From Doryteuthis pealeii (taxonomy: Eukaryota > Mollusca > Cephalopoda > Myopsida > Loliginidae), in contig CM042139.1 in the NCBI GenBank assembly GCA_023376005.1, positions 143,864,528 to 143,928,527 on the forward strand: a DNA stretch of 64,000 bases, given 5' to 3'. A program made the position numbers and the translations under genes. Of this stretch, positions 44,701 to 58,735 are shown in pieces (within the stretch, counting starts at the first letter, position 1; each line of letters opens with the position of its first letter). Below the pieces are notes generated by a model that saw nothing but the letters and a program-made list of their open reading frames with translations, was not told the DNA's origin and did not search any database.

Positions 44701-47700
44701 CTTGACTCTTCATTTTGAACAAGACTATTTGGAAGTCTCCATGAGATAAAACAAATCTTAGAAACTTTTTGAAAACAATAGAACTGATTGCTTGAACACA
44801 AAATATCATTAAAGAATCGTTTTAGCTTAATAACAATTAAGTCCTTCGATTAATGGACACGACACATTTAATGCAAGGAATTTTAACAACTAAAGATTGA
44901 AGCAATCGACCCCAAAAGATACTCCATACCTAGAGACATAATGAATTTATGCATACATCACTGACCACTACAGGGGAAAAATACATGATTTACCAGTTCT
45001 TTTCCACCTATCCGTAGACTCTTTTGAAAGACAGATTCCACTAACTATATATATATATATAATATACATATAGATATATATAGTATTATATTGAAAATTG
45101 TAATTGCCATTGGATGGAAACGAGTTAATTAGAGGCCCTGATGAAAAATGCTAGCGAACCAAATTACAGATCACCTAACTGAAAAAGAAGATATTAATTA
45201 AACCTTCACCAGGAACGAACCCCAATTTAGCCTATACATTTATGCCCTACCGGCATGTGTGGAATCTTTAATGAAAGCCTATCACTGCACATACCTGACT
45301 TAAATTTCAAGACTTTTTCTTTCACTACGTATCATCCATATTACTATATCATAGAGTGATATATATATACTCTTATTAAAGAGGTCACAATCTTACTATA
45401 GAGGTCACTCAGATTCAAAATCTGCATACACATTGATATCGTTCTAACTGAAGAAACTCCCAAATTTGGTTATGCTTTATTACGATTAAAGTATTAATCG
45501 ATTACATAAATCCAAAATCCAACCCAATGGGAAACTGTCCGGATTCAGCCCTCCTGATAATTAAAATTGTCTCTGCCTGCTATTGTAAAGTGATAAACAG
45601 CCAGCCGAATTTGATTGTAATGAATTAATTTGCAGCCTAAGCCGTGGATGTGAGCTCCGAATTTATGGCCTATTATGTGGTCCAATCTTTAATAATTTTC
45701 TATTATTGTTAGAAGATAAGAAAATACTCTTTCAAAATATATATATTTGTCTGTGATTTTTATCAATGAAATCATTTTTAAACGCAGCGTTAAAATTAAA
45801 AATGGCTTCAGATAGCCACGTGCCTATGATTATTGCGTACAAGCCAGTGTCAGTCGTATACCAGCAGATTGGAATCTCTTTCCTATTTTAGGATCAATAT
45901 TTAAAATACTTATATCTTTAGTTAATAAGAATGAACAATAGTAAAACTTTTCTGAATATGTAATTTGTATTGCGTTTTTATAGATTAATTTTTTTTTCTA
46001 CAGCGAGTAAAAAAAAAAACTAATATAGCGATAAATAGTGATAATAATACGAAATAAGGCAGCTCGGAATCTCTTACATTAGGATCATTCTAATCTTTAA
46101 AAATATGTAATCTTTAGAACATGATGAAAATAGTCTTTCTTGAATATGGTAAATTTGTATGTTTTTATTAGATTAAATATTTTTTACAGACGAGTTTGTC
46201 CATATTGCTAATTGTACAGTTAGCACTCATTAATTTGTAATGCATCAAAATTTGTAGAAAATCAAAATTACGCTTTTACGTACATTATTAAGATTTCATT
46301 CGATAAAATGCTTTTAATTCTTTAATTATTTATTAATTTATTGCCTAGAGTTTAAAGGGTAAATAACGAATACAATTGACAAATGTCCTTAGAAACTGTT
46401 TCTTTTGGTTCGCCTTAACTAATATTTCTAAAACCACGATGAAAAAAAAAAACAAAGTACTAATACGGACAGAAATCCGGCGTGTTTTATCTTAGTCGAA
46501 GGCCCTACTGGAGATAAGTATCAATTATTTGTTAAGAACAAATTTATTCAAGTATTTCCGACAAATCCAGTTATTGAAACTTTCGTAAGAATTTTTATAT
46601 GTAAGTACGGAAAAATTGTAAGCGCTTTCTGGTTTATTCAAAATGACATGATTGCGTTAGTAAATTTTACCCGACAAAGTTGATCCATAAAACAAAACAA
46701 CTAACATTTAACATTATTATTCAAAATACCAATTCAAACTATTCCTCAGAATTTGCCTTACAAATTAAATTTTAAGTCTTTCATCGATTTTTACTCTTAT
46801 TATTCTGTTGTAACGCATAATAACATGTGATAGTTTAATATCAGTCTGCCAACGCTTACTCGCTGCTAATAACTTTGCATGCTTCAAATAGAGTTTCATA
46901 GGTGACATTGACTTTTTTGAAATTTTGTTTTGTAATTAATACAAATTTTGTAATACAACTAAATTTTAACTAGGGTTTAGACGTTAGAGTTAGGGGTGGG
47001 GTTTAGTTTAATGGAAAATAACATAAATAACTTTGGGTCCGTTTCAAGCGGTTCCGATAAGGGGCGATCAATTGTACTATAACTATAGCGAGGAAACTGA
47101 AGCACCGTGTAGATACTAAAAACAAATAAAGAACTTTTAAGAATTTTTTTTACAAATTGATAGATTGGTGTGTAATCGATAAATCAACTGAAGGAAAAAA
47201 AATTGCTGGGGGCGGGGGGTCCAGATAAATCAGGTCTATCAAAACGTTTTTAAACATGTTTTTAAATTAGATCCCCAATTTACCCTGTGAAAGTTACCCA
47301 CCCCCGTATACTTTAACACTATGAAAAGCTTGCAGAAAAATTAGATATTCCTCTTGAAAGAATGTTTTTCCATTTGAAAGGAAAAGAACATTAATAAACT
47401 GCCTGATGATTTTTAATTTTTTTTTCAAGCTTACGGAAATAAATGCAAATTATGATTTGAACCAATGTTTTCATTTTTGCACTGTTAAATCCAACTGAAA
47501 TTTAACGTAGCTAAAACAAGTACGATAAGAGGTTTTTTAAATTCTAACGAAAACATCACATTAACTATAATAATACATACTTCCTTCTCCTTCAAGTGCC
47601 TAAACTGATCAATTGGTGTCCCTATAGATAAGTTGTTAAATAGTCTAAGTTTTAGCCAAAAAGTGATATTGCCAATACGAAGAATTGTAAATTTTAAGAT

Positions 47701-47965
47701 TCTCAGCCTTCTTTTAAACTCAACATGCAATTAAAACACTGTTGAATTGTTTCATGTACAAAAAATTTAAACAAAACAAACAAATATAGCAACCGGGAAT
47801 ACTTCAAATTTTGTTTTTGTATCGATGTAAATAATATGAAATTAACTTTAACATAAACAGAAAATACAAATCCGTGAATACATTACCAAATTCTCAATGA
47901 TTTTATTTCAAAGAATATTCTCTTACCCCCTCTCTAACCTATGTCTTCATTCTCCTATCTCTTCT
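33604..47965 (-). repeat. Palindrome 1, right arm (~14.4 kb)
   Basis: Reverse copy of 19399-33603. Mirrored items: LINE tail 34830-35156, minisatellite 36720-36925, mariner remnant 37030-37580, 26.8-kb repeat 40010-40395, MITE 41023-41258, Helitron 42271-42879, foldbacks 42880-43150, dimer MITE 43296-43590, TG-rich block 44000-44620, tandem units 45660-46205, C-rich MITE unit 46940-47060. Quality is patchy: 34.3-41 kb is almost identical to the left arm, while 33.6-34.25 kb and everything beyond about 41.8 kb is full of small indels. It should not be counted as independent sequence. Confidence 0.95.
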
Positions 47966-48065
47966 NNNNNNNNNNNNNNNNNNNNNNNNNNNNNNNNNNN
48001 NNNNNNNNNNNNNNNNNNNNNNNNNNNNNNNNNNNNNNNNNNNNNNNNNNNNNNNNNNNNNNNNN
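47966..48065. other. Assembly gap, exactly 100 N
   Basis: A run of one hundred N, the conventional placeholder for a scaffold join of unknown size. Both palindromes end at it. Confidence 0.99.
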
Positions 48066-50330
48066 AAAAAAATCCATTAATAAGCAAACTTTATTCATAC
48101 AAAAAATAACTAAATTGTTAGTTGTCAGGATTGCATTAAGCTATATTCAATCACATCATAAAAAATAATACAAACAAACAAAACAAATAGGATAAACTTT
48201 TAATTTAAAACAGAAGGTGGCTTTGACCCAAATTGACTGCTGCAAAGGAAATCCTCTCATTGGGATTAAGATTTTAGAAAACTTGAATAAAATAATCATT
48301 TTATTTCTCACCAAATGACCTTGATTAGTGGATAAAAAAGAAAAAACCAGGTTAGTTATATACACATATCGAAGGTTTTGCAGGAGTCTACAAATTCATT
48401 AAGCTACAACTAACAAAAAGGACAGTTATGGAGAGTCTCAGAATGTACTAAATGACTATACCCACACAACAATTTCAAACACCTTGTAGCACTCAATGCA
48501 TTTGCTTTCAACATCATCATCAAGGTGTTGCCAATACATGATTCTTGACACACTCTCACCTTCTGTCCCTATTAGCTATTGCACTGGTTACTCCTCTGTT
48601 CATACTCATTCTTATTTCTTCTTTAAGTCTTAATATCTGTCATCTCAACTTCATGAGGTCATTCAGGTGTTGGTCTCTCTCGCTTCATCTTAGTTCTTCT
48701 TGAACTAGAATTCACAGAGACTTAATTTGTGTTCATTTTATTACTCTGATTCCAACATAACTTACATGAGGAGAAATCAGCACAAACTGCAAAAATGAAT
48801 CAGTCATAATGGCGTCTCTTGCAATCCTCAATAGTTCTGATTATTTCATAGATTGCTATTCACATGACGTCCTTCAACCAATCAGAACTGGTTGCAGTTC
48901 ACTTGGGGTTGTGGTCTGCTATTTTTTCCAGTAAGCGTTAAATTTAAATCCTATACTTCATTTAAAATGAGATGGCTAGGCCTATTCCTTTATGTAACAC
49001 CCTAGGTGCCACCCAGTGTTCCATGCAGAGCTGATGAATGTAATGATTTGTGGTAGCAAACATGGTGTATCCATGTGTAGGTGTTCCAGTGAACATCACA
49101 TGAGTTTGCTTGCTCTCGACAGTGTCCAGCATGTCATGCTCATCTTACCTTGGATGGTTTGTGTGATAGGAGTAAAGTAGCTTCACAGTTGATTTCTTTT
49201 TTTGAGTTGCTGCTTTCCAAGATTTGTTCAAACAGCATGCAGTATCTTGTGTAGTTTATATCTAGCTTTTCTTCCTTGAGTGCAATCACCACAATATATT
49301 GATATGACTACAGCTGGAAGAATTCCTTTTTACTTTATCAGTGAGGATCAAATTTTCCATATGGTCGAGGACAAAATGTTATTAGGTAGCTGTCATTTTT
49401 GCATTCAGTTTACATGTACTTTATATTAAAAATTACTATGTTACTGTAAACAGGACTTTTGCTAATTTGAATCGTATTTGGTTAGTATTATTTGTATATT
49501 TCAGACTATTGTACTCATTTGTCATTGATTTGTACAACGTTTCGCCGATGTGCACCAGCCTTCTTCATGTATTTCTTGTCGCGACTCGGGAACCTTCTCG
49601 GATCTGGAAACTTCTTTCGTATCGGAACTTCTGTTATTGGGAGCCATCCACTAACTTTGAACCTAAACCTTTATTTCCATGGGGGCTCCTATTCTATTCG
49701 CTATCATAGCTGAGGACCGAGTCGAAAAAGAATACCTGAAGGAAGGCCGGAGGGCACATCGACCGAAACATTGACAAATAACAATAAAAGATGAGGACAA
49801 ATAGTCCGAATAAGACAAATAATACAATTATCAAGCTCATCTAAAAATTTCAGAAAATGGTCTTGTTAGTTGGCACAAGGGGCCAAAAGTATGGAGTGAC
49901 CAATGAGGATTGAACTCACAAACTATAATCATCTGGTATGGCTAATGTACCATTAAAAACTGAGTGTTAGTTTAGATTTGGCACAGTACCTCAATTTATA
50001 TTCATGTAATTTATATTTAGAAATTATGAGATAATTTAGAAAACTATGTTCGTAAAGCATTAATGGGCAATGGTTATTCATTATAGAAGATGGTCTCGGC
50101 ATATAGTTCAAATCCAGTTGAGGTGTTTGCATTGCATGTTGTGCTAATGATCTTGGAAGGTATGAATCCAACTATTTCCTTAGATGTGAATAAATAGTAG
50201 GAAGATGGGCTCTCTAATCGCTTTATGCAACCAGTCTAGGAAAAGTAAACTTTTGATTCAAACCTGTTAAACTCTACTTAAGAAATGACCTTGTGTCTCA
50301 TTCTACCATGCAGATGGTTTGGTATAATAT

Positions 50331-51083
50331 TATATGTTCTTAATTTTTTGTTAACTGATGATTTGACAAGAAGAATAAGAATACATAAGTCATTTTGTAT
50401 AGTTTAGAAGAAAATAAGGGGTTTCTTCTCTGTTGAAAACTTGGTTCTCAATTTTTTTGTTTTTTCAGGATGCACTCAGCCTGTGGTAGTCTTCCAAGAA
50501 AAAAATCCCTTGATCCAACCGCCAGAGTACATATCAGAAACTGAAAGTGAACCTACCATGACAATCGTTAGTGCCAGCATTTTTTTACCTTTTTAGAACT
50601 TTCTAGTAACCACTGTGTGGCATCTCCTGTCGACTTCAAAATACCAGAATCTGGAGAGAAATTGAACTTTATATTCTTTCAAAGGTGGGAAGCCAGCAGT
50701 AATTTTGAAGCCATCACAGCTTAGGTGCCAAAAACTAGAATTAATTAAACCCCACAAAGTGATATTGGAACCTTCAATCAAAGCAGAGTTTTCAGTCTTG
50801 AGCTGGGAATCAGTGATAAATGACTCCCAACTAGAGGAGGCACCAATTTACCTTCACTGTTAGAGTATCAAAAGGGTACTAACTTTGCATATTTTTTTTT
50901 TTTTTTGCTTCTTCACTGCATTTTATAAAAACATAAAATGTTTAATTCTTACACTGAACACCTTATAGTCTTAATACATAATTGATAGCTGGATTACCTT
51001 GACTCTCTCACCATCCATGCCTATTGACAGGCCTATACACGTATCCAATGCTCCTGCACAGAGGCTCCCTATGAATGTAAGTT
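50331..51083. other. No supported gene
   Basis: Unique-looking sequence shared only with its mirror (about 58,700-59,380). Confidence 0.5.
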
Positions 51084-51141
51084 TTGGCGGGCGGGCGGGG
51101 GGGGGCGCGGCCCGGGGGGGGGGGCGGGGGCCGGGGGCCGC
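51084..51141. other. Poly-G/C burst, likely base-calling artefact
   Basis: Some 58 bases of almost pure G with GCGGGC words inside AT-rich DNA. The mirrored position near 58,615-58,630 reads only a few ordinary bases (CAACCAAAAAC). No comparable GC-rich tract exists anywhere else in the window. Confidence 0.85.
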
Positions 51142-52740
51142 TGTTGAATAATACTGGTATCCATGTGTAGAAGTCCATTGGAATAATGTCACTTATGAGT
51201 TTTGTCCTGCTTCTCCTGCATAATTACATTATCTCAGTCTTGTGCAGCACAGATATCATTGACTCTCTCTCTCCAACATTCCTATGTCATTACCCCCTGA
51301 AGGTAATCCACACAGAGCTGATTGTATCGGAATGGGTTATCTTGCCCCTATGTTCCTGGAATCAGACGCAGGGGCAGACCCCTAAATTCATTAGACGGCC
51401 ACAGGCAAATGGGTACAGACTATGCTATCTAGCAGAAGAATAGAATACGCGACTTTACCGGACAACGTTAGAGACATTGCCAAAGACCTTTATTACAACC
51501 TAAGATAGTGTATTTGAAACTTCTGTGTTATTACCAAAATATCATCCCCGACAGAGAAATCCTCTTGCAACTTGTTTATGAAAGATATGTTACATAAGAA
51601 TTGTTACTCTAATAATTACTACAACCCAGATAAACTGTTAACCCTATTATAAAACTATAATTGCCTGTACCTTTCTCATAACTACATCATATTGTATCTT
51701 GTAACTATTGTTTACTTTATTCTGTTAATTTTGATGTAGGTTTTTGTTGGTCAGCATACACTGTTATCCATGAGGATGTGTCCACAGGGGACGTCATTTA
51801 TGGTTCATCCTTGCTTCGTCCAGCAGATCCAGAAAGTAACCAACGTAGTTTCCTTGTGGGCTCGCTGCTTTATCTCGGTTCAATATCTAATTTTGAATCT
51901 ATCTTTTAGTTTTTTACTTAAGCAAATATATGCACCCTCCGGGTGAGTATTTAAGTTTAATGTAATTGAAATTCGTATTAAATTAGTTAATAAGAATGCG
52001 ATAAAGATTTGAAACAGATGGGGTAAATAGAAAAAGAAATGAAAACTTACTTTCCATCCATTCCCGTCTTTCCATGCTGAATTTTACTTATTTAACTATT
52101 TAGTTAAATTAGGAAATAAAAATAAAATACACTTATTTTTCTTGTTAATGGATTCATTAAGATTCATGGAGGATGTTGCTTATATTTCATAAATAAAAAA
52201 AAACAGTTAGAAATCAATAATACTAGCACTAATTTAATAAAATCACTTTTAATATCAATATGCAAATTAGCCTCCGTTCACACTGCAAACGCATTTTTTG
52301 TATATATAATACAATAGCAGGTTATTAGTATGTAGAATTGCACAACACTATAAAAAAGATGAACAATTTATTAAAATTGAGTTTTAAATAATAATAAAAT
52401 CATGGAAGAATGTGATTGGAAATAACTAAGTTAGTTGTGACTCGATTAGTAATATAGTTCGTTAAGACAGGAAAAACACACAATCTCCATTATTAATAAG
52501 ATATCAAATAGATTAGTTAACGTTTTGTGGATTTAGGTGTTGAAATCATTTATTTTACTCAAATCTTGTAATACATTTTATCAGAGGATCTTTTTTGGTT
52601 TTATCATGAAACTTGGAATTAAGTTTGGTGTCAGTTCTATGATATAAAGCCCCAACTATCATGACTTGATTCAAAGGCATCTTTTAAAAGTTCAAATAAC
52701 TACCATAGTAAATAATATATATATATAATATAATATATTT

Positions 52741-52982
52741 TATGAGAGTATCAGATTGGATAAATCGACAAAAGTGATTGGGAAAATTGAGGAAATATGG
52801 ATAACACAAAACAACTTTCATTTATTGATATTTTGCCTCAGTATGTGATGAAGCTTTCGTCAGAGTTATATAATAAACTCTGACGAAGCTTTGACACACG
52901 AGGCCAACATATCAATTAATTGAAGTTGTTTTGGTGTTTTATCCGTATTTCCTCAATTTTCACTGCATATATATATATATAG

Positions 52983-53013
<31 letters not shown>

Positions 53014-56000
53014 GATGTAATTGTTAATGAATGTTATACTGTTCTACTAGTTGACATTTGAGCAATCTTATCACGTTTGCTGACATTTCTTTGCATAAAT
53101 CATTTTTTTTTCTTTGTTATTTGTATACTATGAGGACTGAAAAGTCATATGCTCATAATCTGTTGTTGCTTGACATTTTCCAATAAAGCTCCAAGTATTT
53201 AAAGCACAGAAGAAGTGTGGTAGATAGCAGACCACTATGCTGAAAAAATAACATCATTCGATCACATTCATGAAAGTATCTTAACTAGACCATATGAACT
53301 TTTTAGTAACACCTTTATATATATATATAATATATTATATTCTAGTATATATATATTACTCGGGTCAAAATCTCTTAAATTTTTCCCTGGTTGTAGCTAA
53401 TAAACTACATTTTCCAATAAAATAGTACATGTTTCACATATTTTGATTAACAGTAACATATTTTATATTGGTTTAACTCTTTTGATCAGGTTTTAAGATT
53501 TGACCAGATTCATATAATTATCATGAATGTAATGTCTATACTATATATATATATACATATACATGTATAATATACGTATACATATTACATATTAACTAGA
53601 TGACTTATGAACTGTGTACGAGTGTGTTCATGAAGATATAAGATGTTGTGATCTATATAAACATTTTCACAATAATAATAACATTTCACAATTAAAACAA
53701 ATATTCGACTGAAACATACTTCTTATTCTATAAGTCTGAGAAATTATATGTATTGCTTTCAAATCCTTCTTGTACACATCTTCCTGTCTTATTTTTTTGG
53801 CTTAGTGTTGCAATAATATAAAGACATAAAATGCGGCACATTTTATATATATATATATATATATAAATTATATATTTATATTATAGTCAACAAAAAAATT
53901 ATTTCTACATCCATCAATTTTGAATATTTTTATGGCATTTCTAGAATCTAAATATCCCCAGATGTCAGTTTTTATATGTAATAAGAAAAAAGAAAAAAAA
54001 AGAAAAAGGCTATATAAAACTCAATTTTCAGAACAATAGGTTAAATAAAACAAATTTGACAGGTTGATTTTATGCAAAATAGGAAAGACAAAAATCATTT
54101 ATCCAGTATGAAATAGTCAGTTTTACATCCCTTTTTTTTTGTCCTTATTACATACAAAAAAAACTTGCATCATGCGGCTTGGATTCTGAGAAATGATAAA
54201 AATATTAAAAATTGTTGGGTATGATAATTTTTGTCATTGACTTGTATTATATTTATATATATATATGTTTATATAATATGGACAAAAAAGATTAGTATAA
54301 ACAGGAATGTTTCATATGTTAATTTACCTTTTATTTGTCCTCGACTAGTTTTGCCCTGTTGGTCAGCTCAGGAAAAACTTCTAGTGAAAGAATGTTTTAA
54401 GGCAAATTTAAAAAAAAAAAAAGAAAAAAGTTTTCAAAGTGTTTGACAAGACACAAAAAATATTTTCAGAAAAATGTAGAGTTAAACCGATCAATTCATT
54501 TGTTGTAGAGAAAAATCACCTCTGGGTTAAATCCACTTGGAGCTCGTTGAAGTAATGTATTAGTGAATTTTTGGAAAAGCTGTAATTTGCGATAATAATG
54601 ATCTCATATAATATATTTATAAATATACATACATAATATGAATTGCTGAGTGATATATACATATGTCAAACACAGTGTCTGGGATGACGAAAATATATGC
54701 TTCTCAACTCCTTCTTGGTTGGCTTTCTGCTGGTAAATTTTATTACCGGTAGCAAATTAAGCCTAAATGGCAAGCTTCGATAGCCAAAATGTAGCTCTTC
54801 TAGTCTGTAACATAGATACCTATATTATGTTATTTCAGTAAAATCTACCATTCATTTAAGGTGCTGATGGCAAGTGGTTATCCTTCTTTCCTCCTCCTCC
54901 CGTTGAGAAGATTTAAACAACTGGCCATCAGCCACCTTAAAAAGATTTTAACTGAAAAATAACATATTATATGTTTTATATATGTTACAGCTGCTAGAGA
55001 GCTTACATTTGCTACTCGGAAAGCTTGCCATTTAGGCTTAATTGCTTACCGGTAATAAAAAACGAAATCACAACCAATGAATTAAGAGCATATATTTTTT
55101 CGTCATCACAGACACTGTGTTTTGAAATATGTATGTAGGTATATTCTCTATCAGTATGCTATATATATAAAAATTAGATATTAGAGATGAGTCATTTATT
55201 TCATTGCATATACAGCTTTCATATATCACGTATACATATATTAAAAAAAGACATATTCCAAGTGAATTTAACCAGAGGTGATTTTCTCTAAACAAATGGA
55301 CTTGATAGGTTTAACTCATTTTCTGAAAATATTTTTTGTGGCTTTGTCAAACACTTTTGAAAACTTTTTTCTTTTTTTTTTTTTTAAAATTTGCTAAAAA
55401 CAATTCTTTCCTAGAAATTTTTTCCGACGATGACCAAGGCAAAACTAGTCGAGGACAAATTAAAAAGTAATACATATGAAAGAACTTCCTGTTTATCTTA
55501 TCACTTTTTGTTCATATATATATATATTATATATAATATAATATTTATACAGTCAATGACAAAATTATTCATACACCCAACAATTTTTAATATTTTATGC
55601 ATTCTCAGAATCCAAAAGCCCATGATGCCAGTTTTTGTATGCTTAATAAGACAAAAAAAAGGGAATGTAAACTGAATATTTCATACTGGATGAATGATTT
55701 TGTCTTTTCCTATTTTGCATAAATCACCTGTCAAATTTGTTTTATTTAACCATTGTTCTGAAAATTGATTTATATGCCTTTTTCTTTTTTTTTCTTTCTT
55801 ATTAAACATATAAAAAACTGACATCATGTGGGAATTAGACTAGAAATGCCATAAAAAATATTCAGAATTGATGATTAGAAATAATTTTTTGTTGACTATA
55901 TATATATATAATTTATATATATATATATTATATATAAATGTGCCCATTTATGTCTTTATTTATATGCAACCATACGCCAGAAAAAAAAACAGGAGATTGT

Positions 56001-56200
56001 AGCAAAAGGATTTTGAAAGCAATACATATAATTCTCAGACTTATAGAATAAAGTAGTTTTCAGTCCAAATTTTTATTGTAATGTTATTATTATTATGTGA
56101 AAATGTTATTATAATCAAAACATTCTATATTTCATTGAACCACTGTTACAACAGGTTCATAAGTCATCTAGTTTATATGTATATTATATATATAATATAT

Positions 56201-56234
<34 letters not shown>

Positions 56235-57020
56235 ATGAATCCTGGTCAAAATCTTAAACCTGATACAAAAGAGTAAAAAAATATAAAATACTGTTACTTT
56301 AATCAAATAATTTCTGAAACATGTACATTTATTAGAAAAGTGTTTATTAACAAACAAGGGAAAATTTTAAGAGATTTTGACCACGAGTAATATATATATA
56401 TATATATATAATATATATATATAAAGGTTTAGCTAAAAAGTTAATAGGCTATTTAGTACTTTCATGGAATGGATCAAAATGATGTTTATTTTCAGCATAG
56501 TGTTCTTTCTATCTACACACTTCTTCTGTGTTAAATACTTGGACTTTATTGGTTAAAATGTCAGCAACAACAGATATGACGTCATATGAACTTTTCAGTC
56601 TCATATATACAAACACAAAGAGAAAAAATGATTATGCAAAAGAAATGTTCAGCAAAACCAGTGGATAAGAATTGCTCAAATGTCAACTAGTAGACCAGTA
56701 TAACATTTCATTAAACGTATACATACAATATATATATATATATTATATTATATATATTATATAATATATATGCTAGTGAAAAATTGAGGAATACGGATAA
56801 AACACAAAACAACTTCAATTAATTGATATTTTGCCTCGCGGTGAACAAAGCTTCGTCAGAGTTTATTATATAACTCTGACGAAGCTTATCACATACTGAG
56901 GCAAAATATCAATTAAATGAAGTGTTTTGTGTTTTATCCATATTTCCTCAATTTTCAATCACATTTTGTCGGATTTATCCAATCTGATACTCCTCCATAA
57001 AATATATTTATAATTATATA
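52741..57020. mobile_element. Stack of MITE/foldback elements separated by (TA)n
   Basis: Four elements per arm, each bounded by TA arrays. 52785-52962 (mirror 56775-56960) is a hairpin with CTCTGACGAAGCTT at its centre. 53148-53313 (mirror 56424-56606) has ends like ACTGAAAAGT and ACTTTTTAGT. 53353-53508 (mirror 56237-56390) has GGTCAAAATCT/AGATTTGACC ends. 53886-54240 (mirror 55551-55898) has GTCAACAAAAAAATTATT and AATTTTTGTCATTGAC ends, as in Tc1-like MITEs. None encodes protein. Confidence 0.8.
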
Positions 57021-57241
57021 ATATATATTATTTACTATGGTAGGTTGAGGTTGAACTTTTAAAAGATGCCTTTGATCAAGTCATGATAGTTGGGGCTTTA
57101 TATCAAAGAAACTGACACCAAACTTACATTCCAAAGTTTCATTGATAAAACAAAAAAAATCCTCTGATAAACTGTATTACAAGATTTGGTAAAATAAATG
57201 ATTCAACAATAATCCACAAAACGTTACTATCTTATTTGATA

Positions 57242-57830
57242 TCTTATATAATGGAGATTGTGTGTTTTTCTGTTCTGTAACGAAACTATATTACTAAATC
57301 GAGTCAACAACTAACTTAGTTTATTTTCCATCACATTCTCATGATTTTATTTATATTTAAACCTCAATATTAATAAAATTGTTTCATCTTTTTATTAGTG
57401 TGTTGTGCATATCTACATACTAATAACCTGCTATTGTAATTATTATATACAAAAAATAGCGGTTGCAGTGTGAATAGATTTGCATATGATATAAAAAATG
57501 TGATTTATAAATATGTGCTAGTATTAGTATTTCTAACAATGTTGTTGTGATTTTAATGAATATAAGCAACAATCTCTCCAATGAATTTAAATGAAATCCA
57601 TTAACAAGAAAAAATAAGTGTAATTTATTTCTTTATTTCCAATTTAACTAAATAGTTTAAATAAGTAAAATTCAGCAATGAAAGACCGGAATGATGGAGA
57701 GTAAGTTTCATTTCTATTTTTCTATTATACCCCCATTCTGTTTCAAATCTTTATCTGCATTCTTATTAGACTAATAATACGATATTTCTATTCAAAATAT
57801 CTAACTACCGGAGGGTATTATATTTGCTAG
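57242..57830 (+). mobile_element. Non-autonomous Helitron, second copy (589 bp)
   Basis: Starts TCTTATATAATGGAGATTGT after A, ends with a partly eroded hairpin (CTACCGGAGGGTA) and TTTGCTAG before T. It matches 24314-24935 over its whole length with many small indels, some probably sequencing error. Mirror at about 51918-52503. Confidence 0.82.
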
Positions 57831-58539
57831 TAAGTATAATAAATAAAAGATAGATTCAAATTAGATATTGAACCATGAAAGCAGCACCCCACAGAAACTA
57901 GCCGTATTTACTTGTGTCCTGGATACTGCTGGAGAAGCAAGGATGAACCCATAATGGTGTGTATCCGCGTGACACATCCTCATGATAAACCAGTGTATGC
58001 TGACCAACAAAAACTACATCAATTAACAGAATAAAATATATAAATAGTTACGATAAAATATGACTGTAGTTATGAAGGAAAGGTACAAGGCAATTATACG
58101 AGTTTAAAAGTGGGTTAACAGTTTATTCTGGGTTGGAGTAGTATATAATTAGAGTATACAATTCTTATGTAAATGTCTTTCAGAGTTCCAGAGGATTCTC
58201 TTGTCGGGGATATATTTTGGTAAATACAAAGAGTTTCAAATACACTTATCTTAGTTGTATAGGTCTTTGCAATGTCTCTAAGTTGTCCGGTAAATCGCGG
58301 TGTTAGTCTATTCTCTGCCTAGTATCAGCTAGTCCTGTACCCATTGCCTGTTGGCCTTGTTCTAATGAATTTTAGGGGTCTGCCCCTGTGTCGTGATCCA
58401 GAACTAATAGGCAGATAACCCAATTTCCGATACAATCAGCTCTGTGTGGTTACCTTCCAGGGTGATAACATTAGGAATGTTAGTGAGAGAGAGTCATGGA
58501 TATCTTGCTGCCAACAAGACTGATGATGATGATAATTAG
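57831..58539. other. Decayed LINE-tail words and unrecognised sequence
   Basis: 57870-58020 has GAAAGCAGCACCCCACAGAA and TGCTGGAGAAGCAAGGATGA, which mark an old RTE 3' region. The remainder is unrecognised. Confidence 0.5.
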
Positions 58540-58735
58540 CAGAGAAGCAGGACAAAACTCATAAGTGAACATTTTCCAATGGACTTCTACCACATGGAAA
58601 TACCTAGTATTATTCAACAACCAAAAACTTACATTCATAAGCTCTGTGTGCAGACATTGGATTACCGTGTATAGGACCTGTCAATAGCATGGATGGTGAG
58701 AGAGTCAAGGTAATCCATGCTATCAATTATGACTA
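58540..58735 (+). pseudogene. RTE LINE 3'-end fragment
   Basis: AGAGAAGCAGGACAAAACTC, TTCCAATGGACTTCTACCAC, AAAAACTTACATTCATAAGC and GTGAGAGAGTCAAGGTAATC correspond in order to LINE tail sequence. It ends without a TGATGA run. Mirror at about 51,000-51,220. Confidence 0.7.

Larger units (their letters stand above)
48066..54897 (-). repeat. Palindrome 2, left arm (~6.8 kb)
   Basis: Reverse copy of 54898-61678. The first bases after the gap, TCCATTAATAAGCAAAC, mirror 61657-61674. The reflection sum is about 109,746 at the outer end and 109,796 near the centre. Mirrored items include a SINE at 50055-50330, a tRNA-like unit at about 49860-49950, the inverted element at 49480-49830, a Helitron copy at about 51918-52503 and the MITE stack. 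Errors are dense in both arms. Confidence 0.95.

Noticed and set aside
19399..47965. A natural giant palindrome with biological function
   Set aside because: It ends at an N gap, turns within a satellite and has read-like error blocks. Artefact is more likely, so I list it as such and leave the test open.
52880..52900. Hammerhead core at CTGACGA in the MITE stack
   Set aside because: The GAAA half is absent (GGCAAAA or GGCCAAC instead) and no stem II forms.
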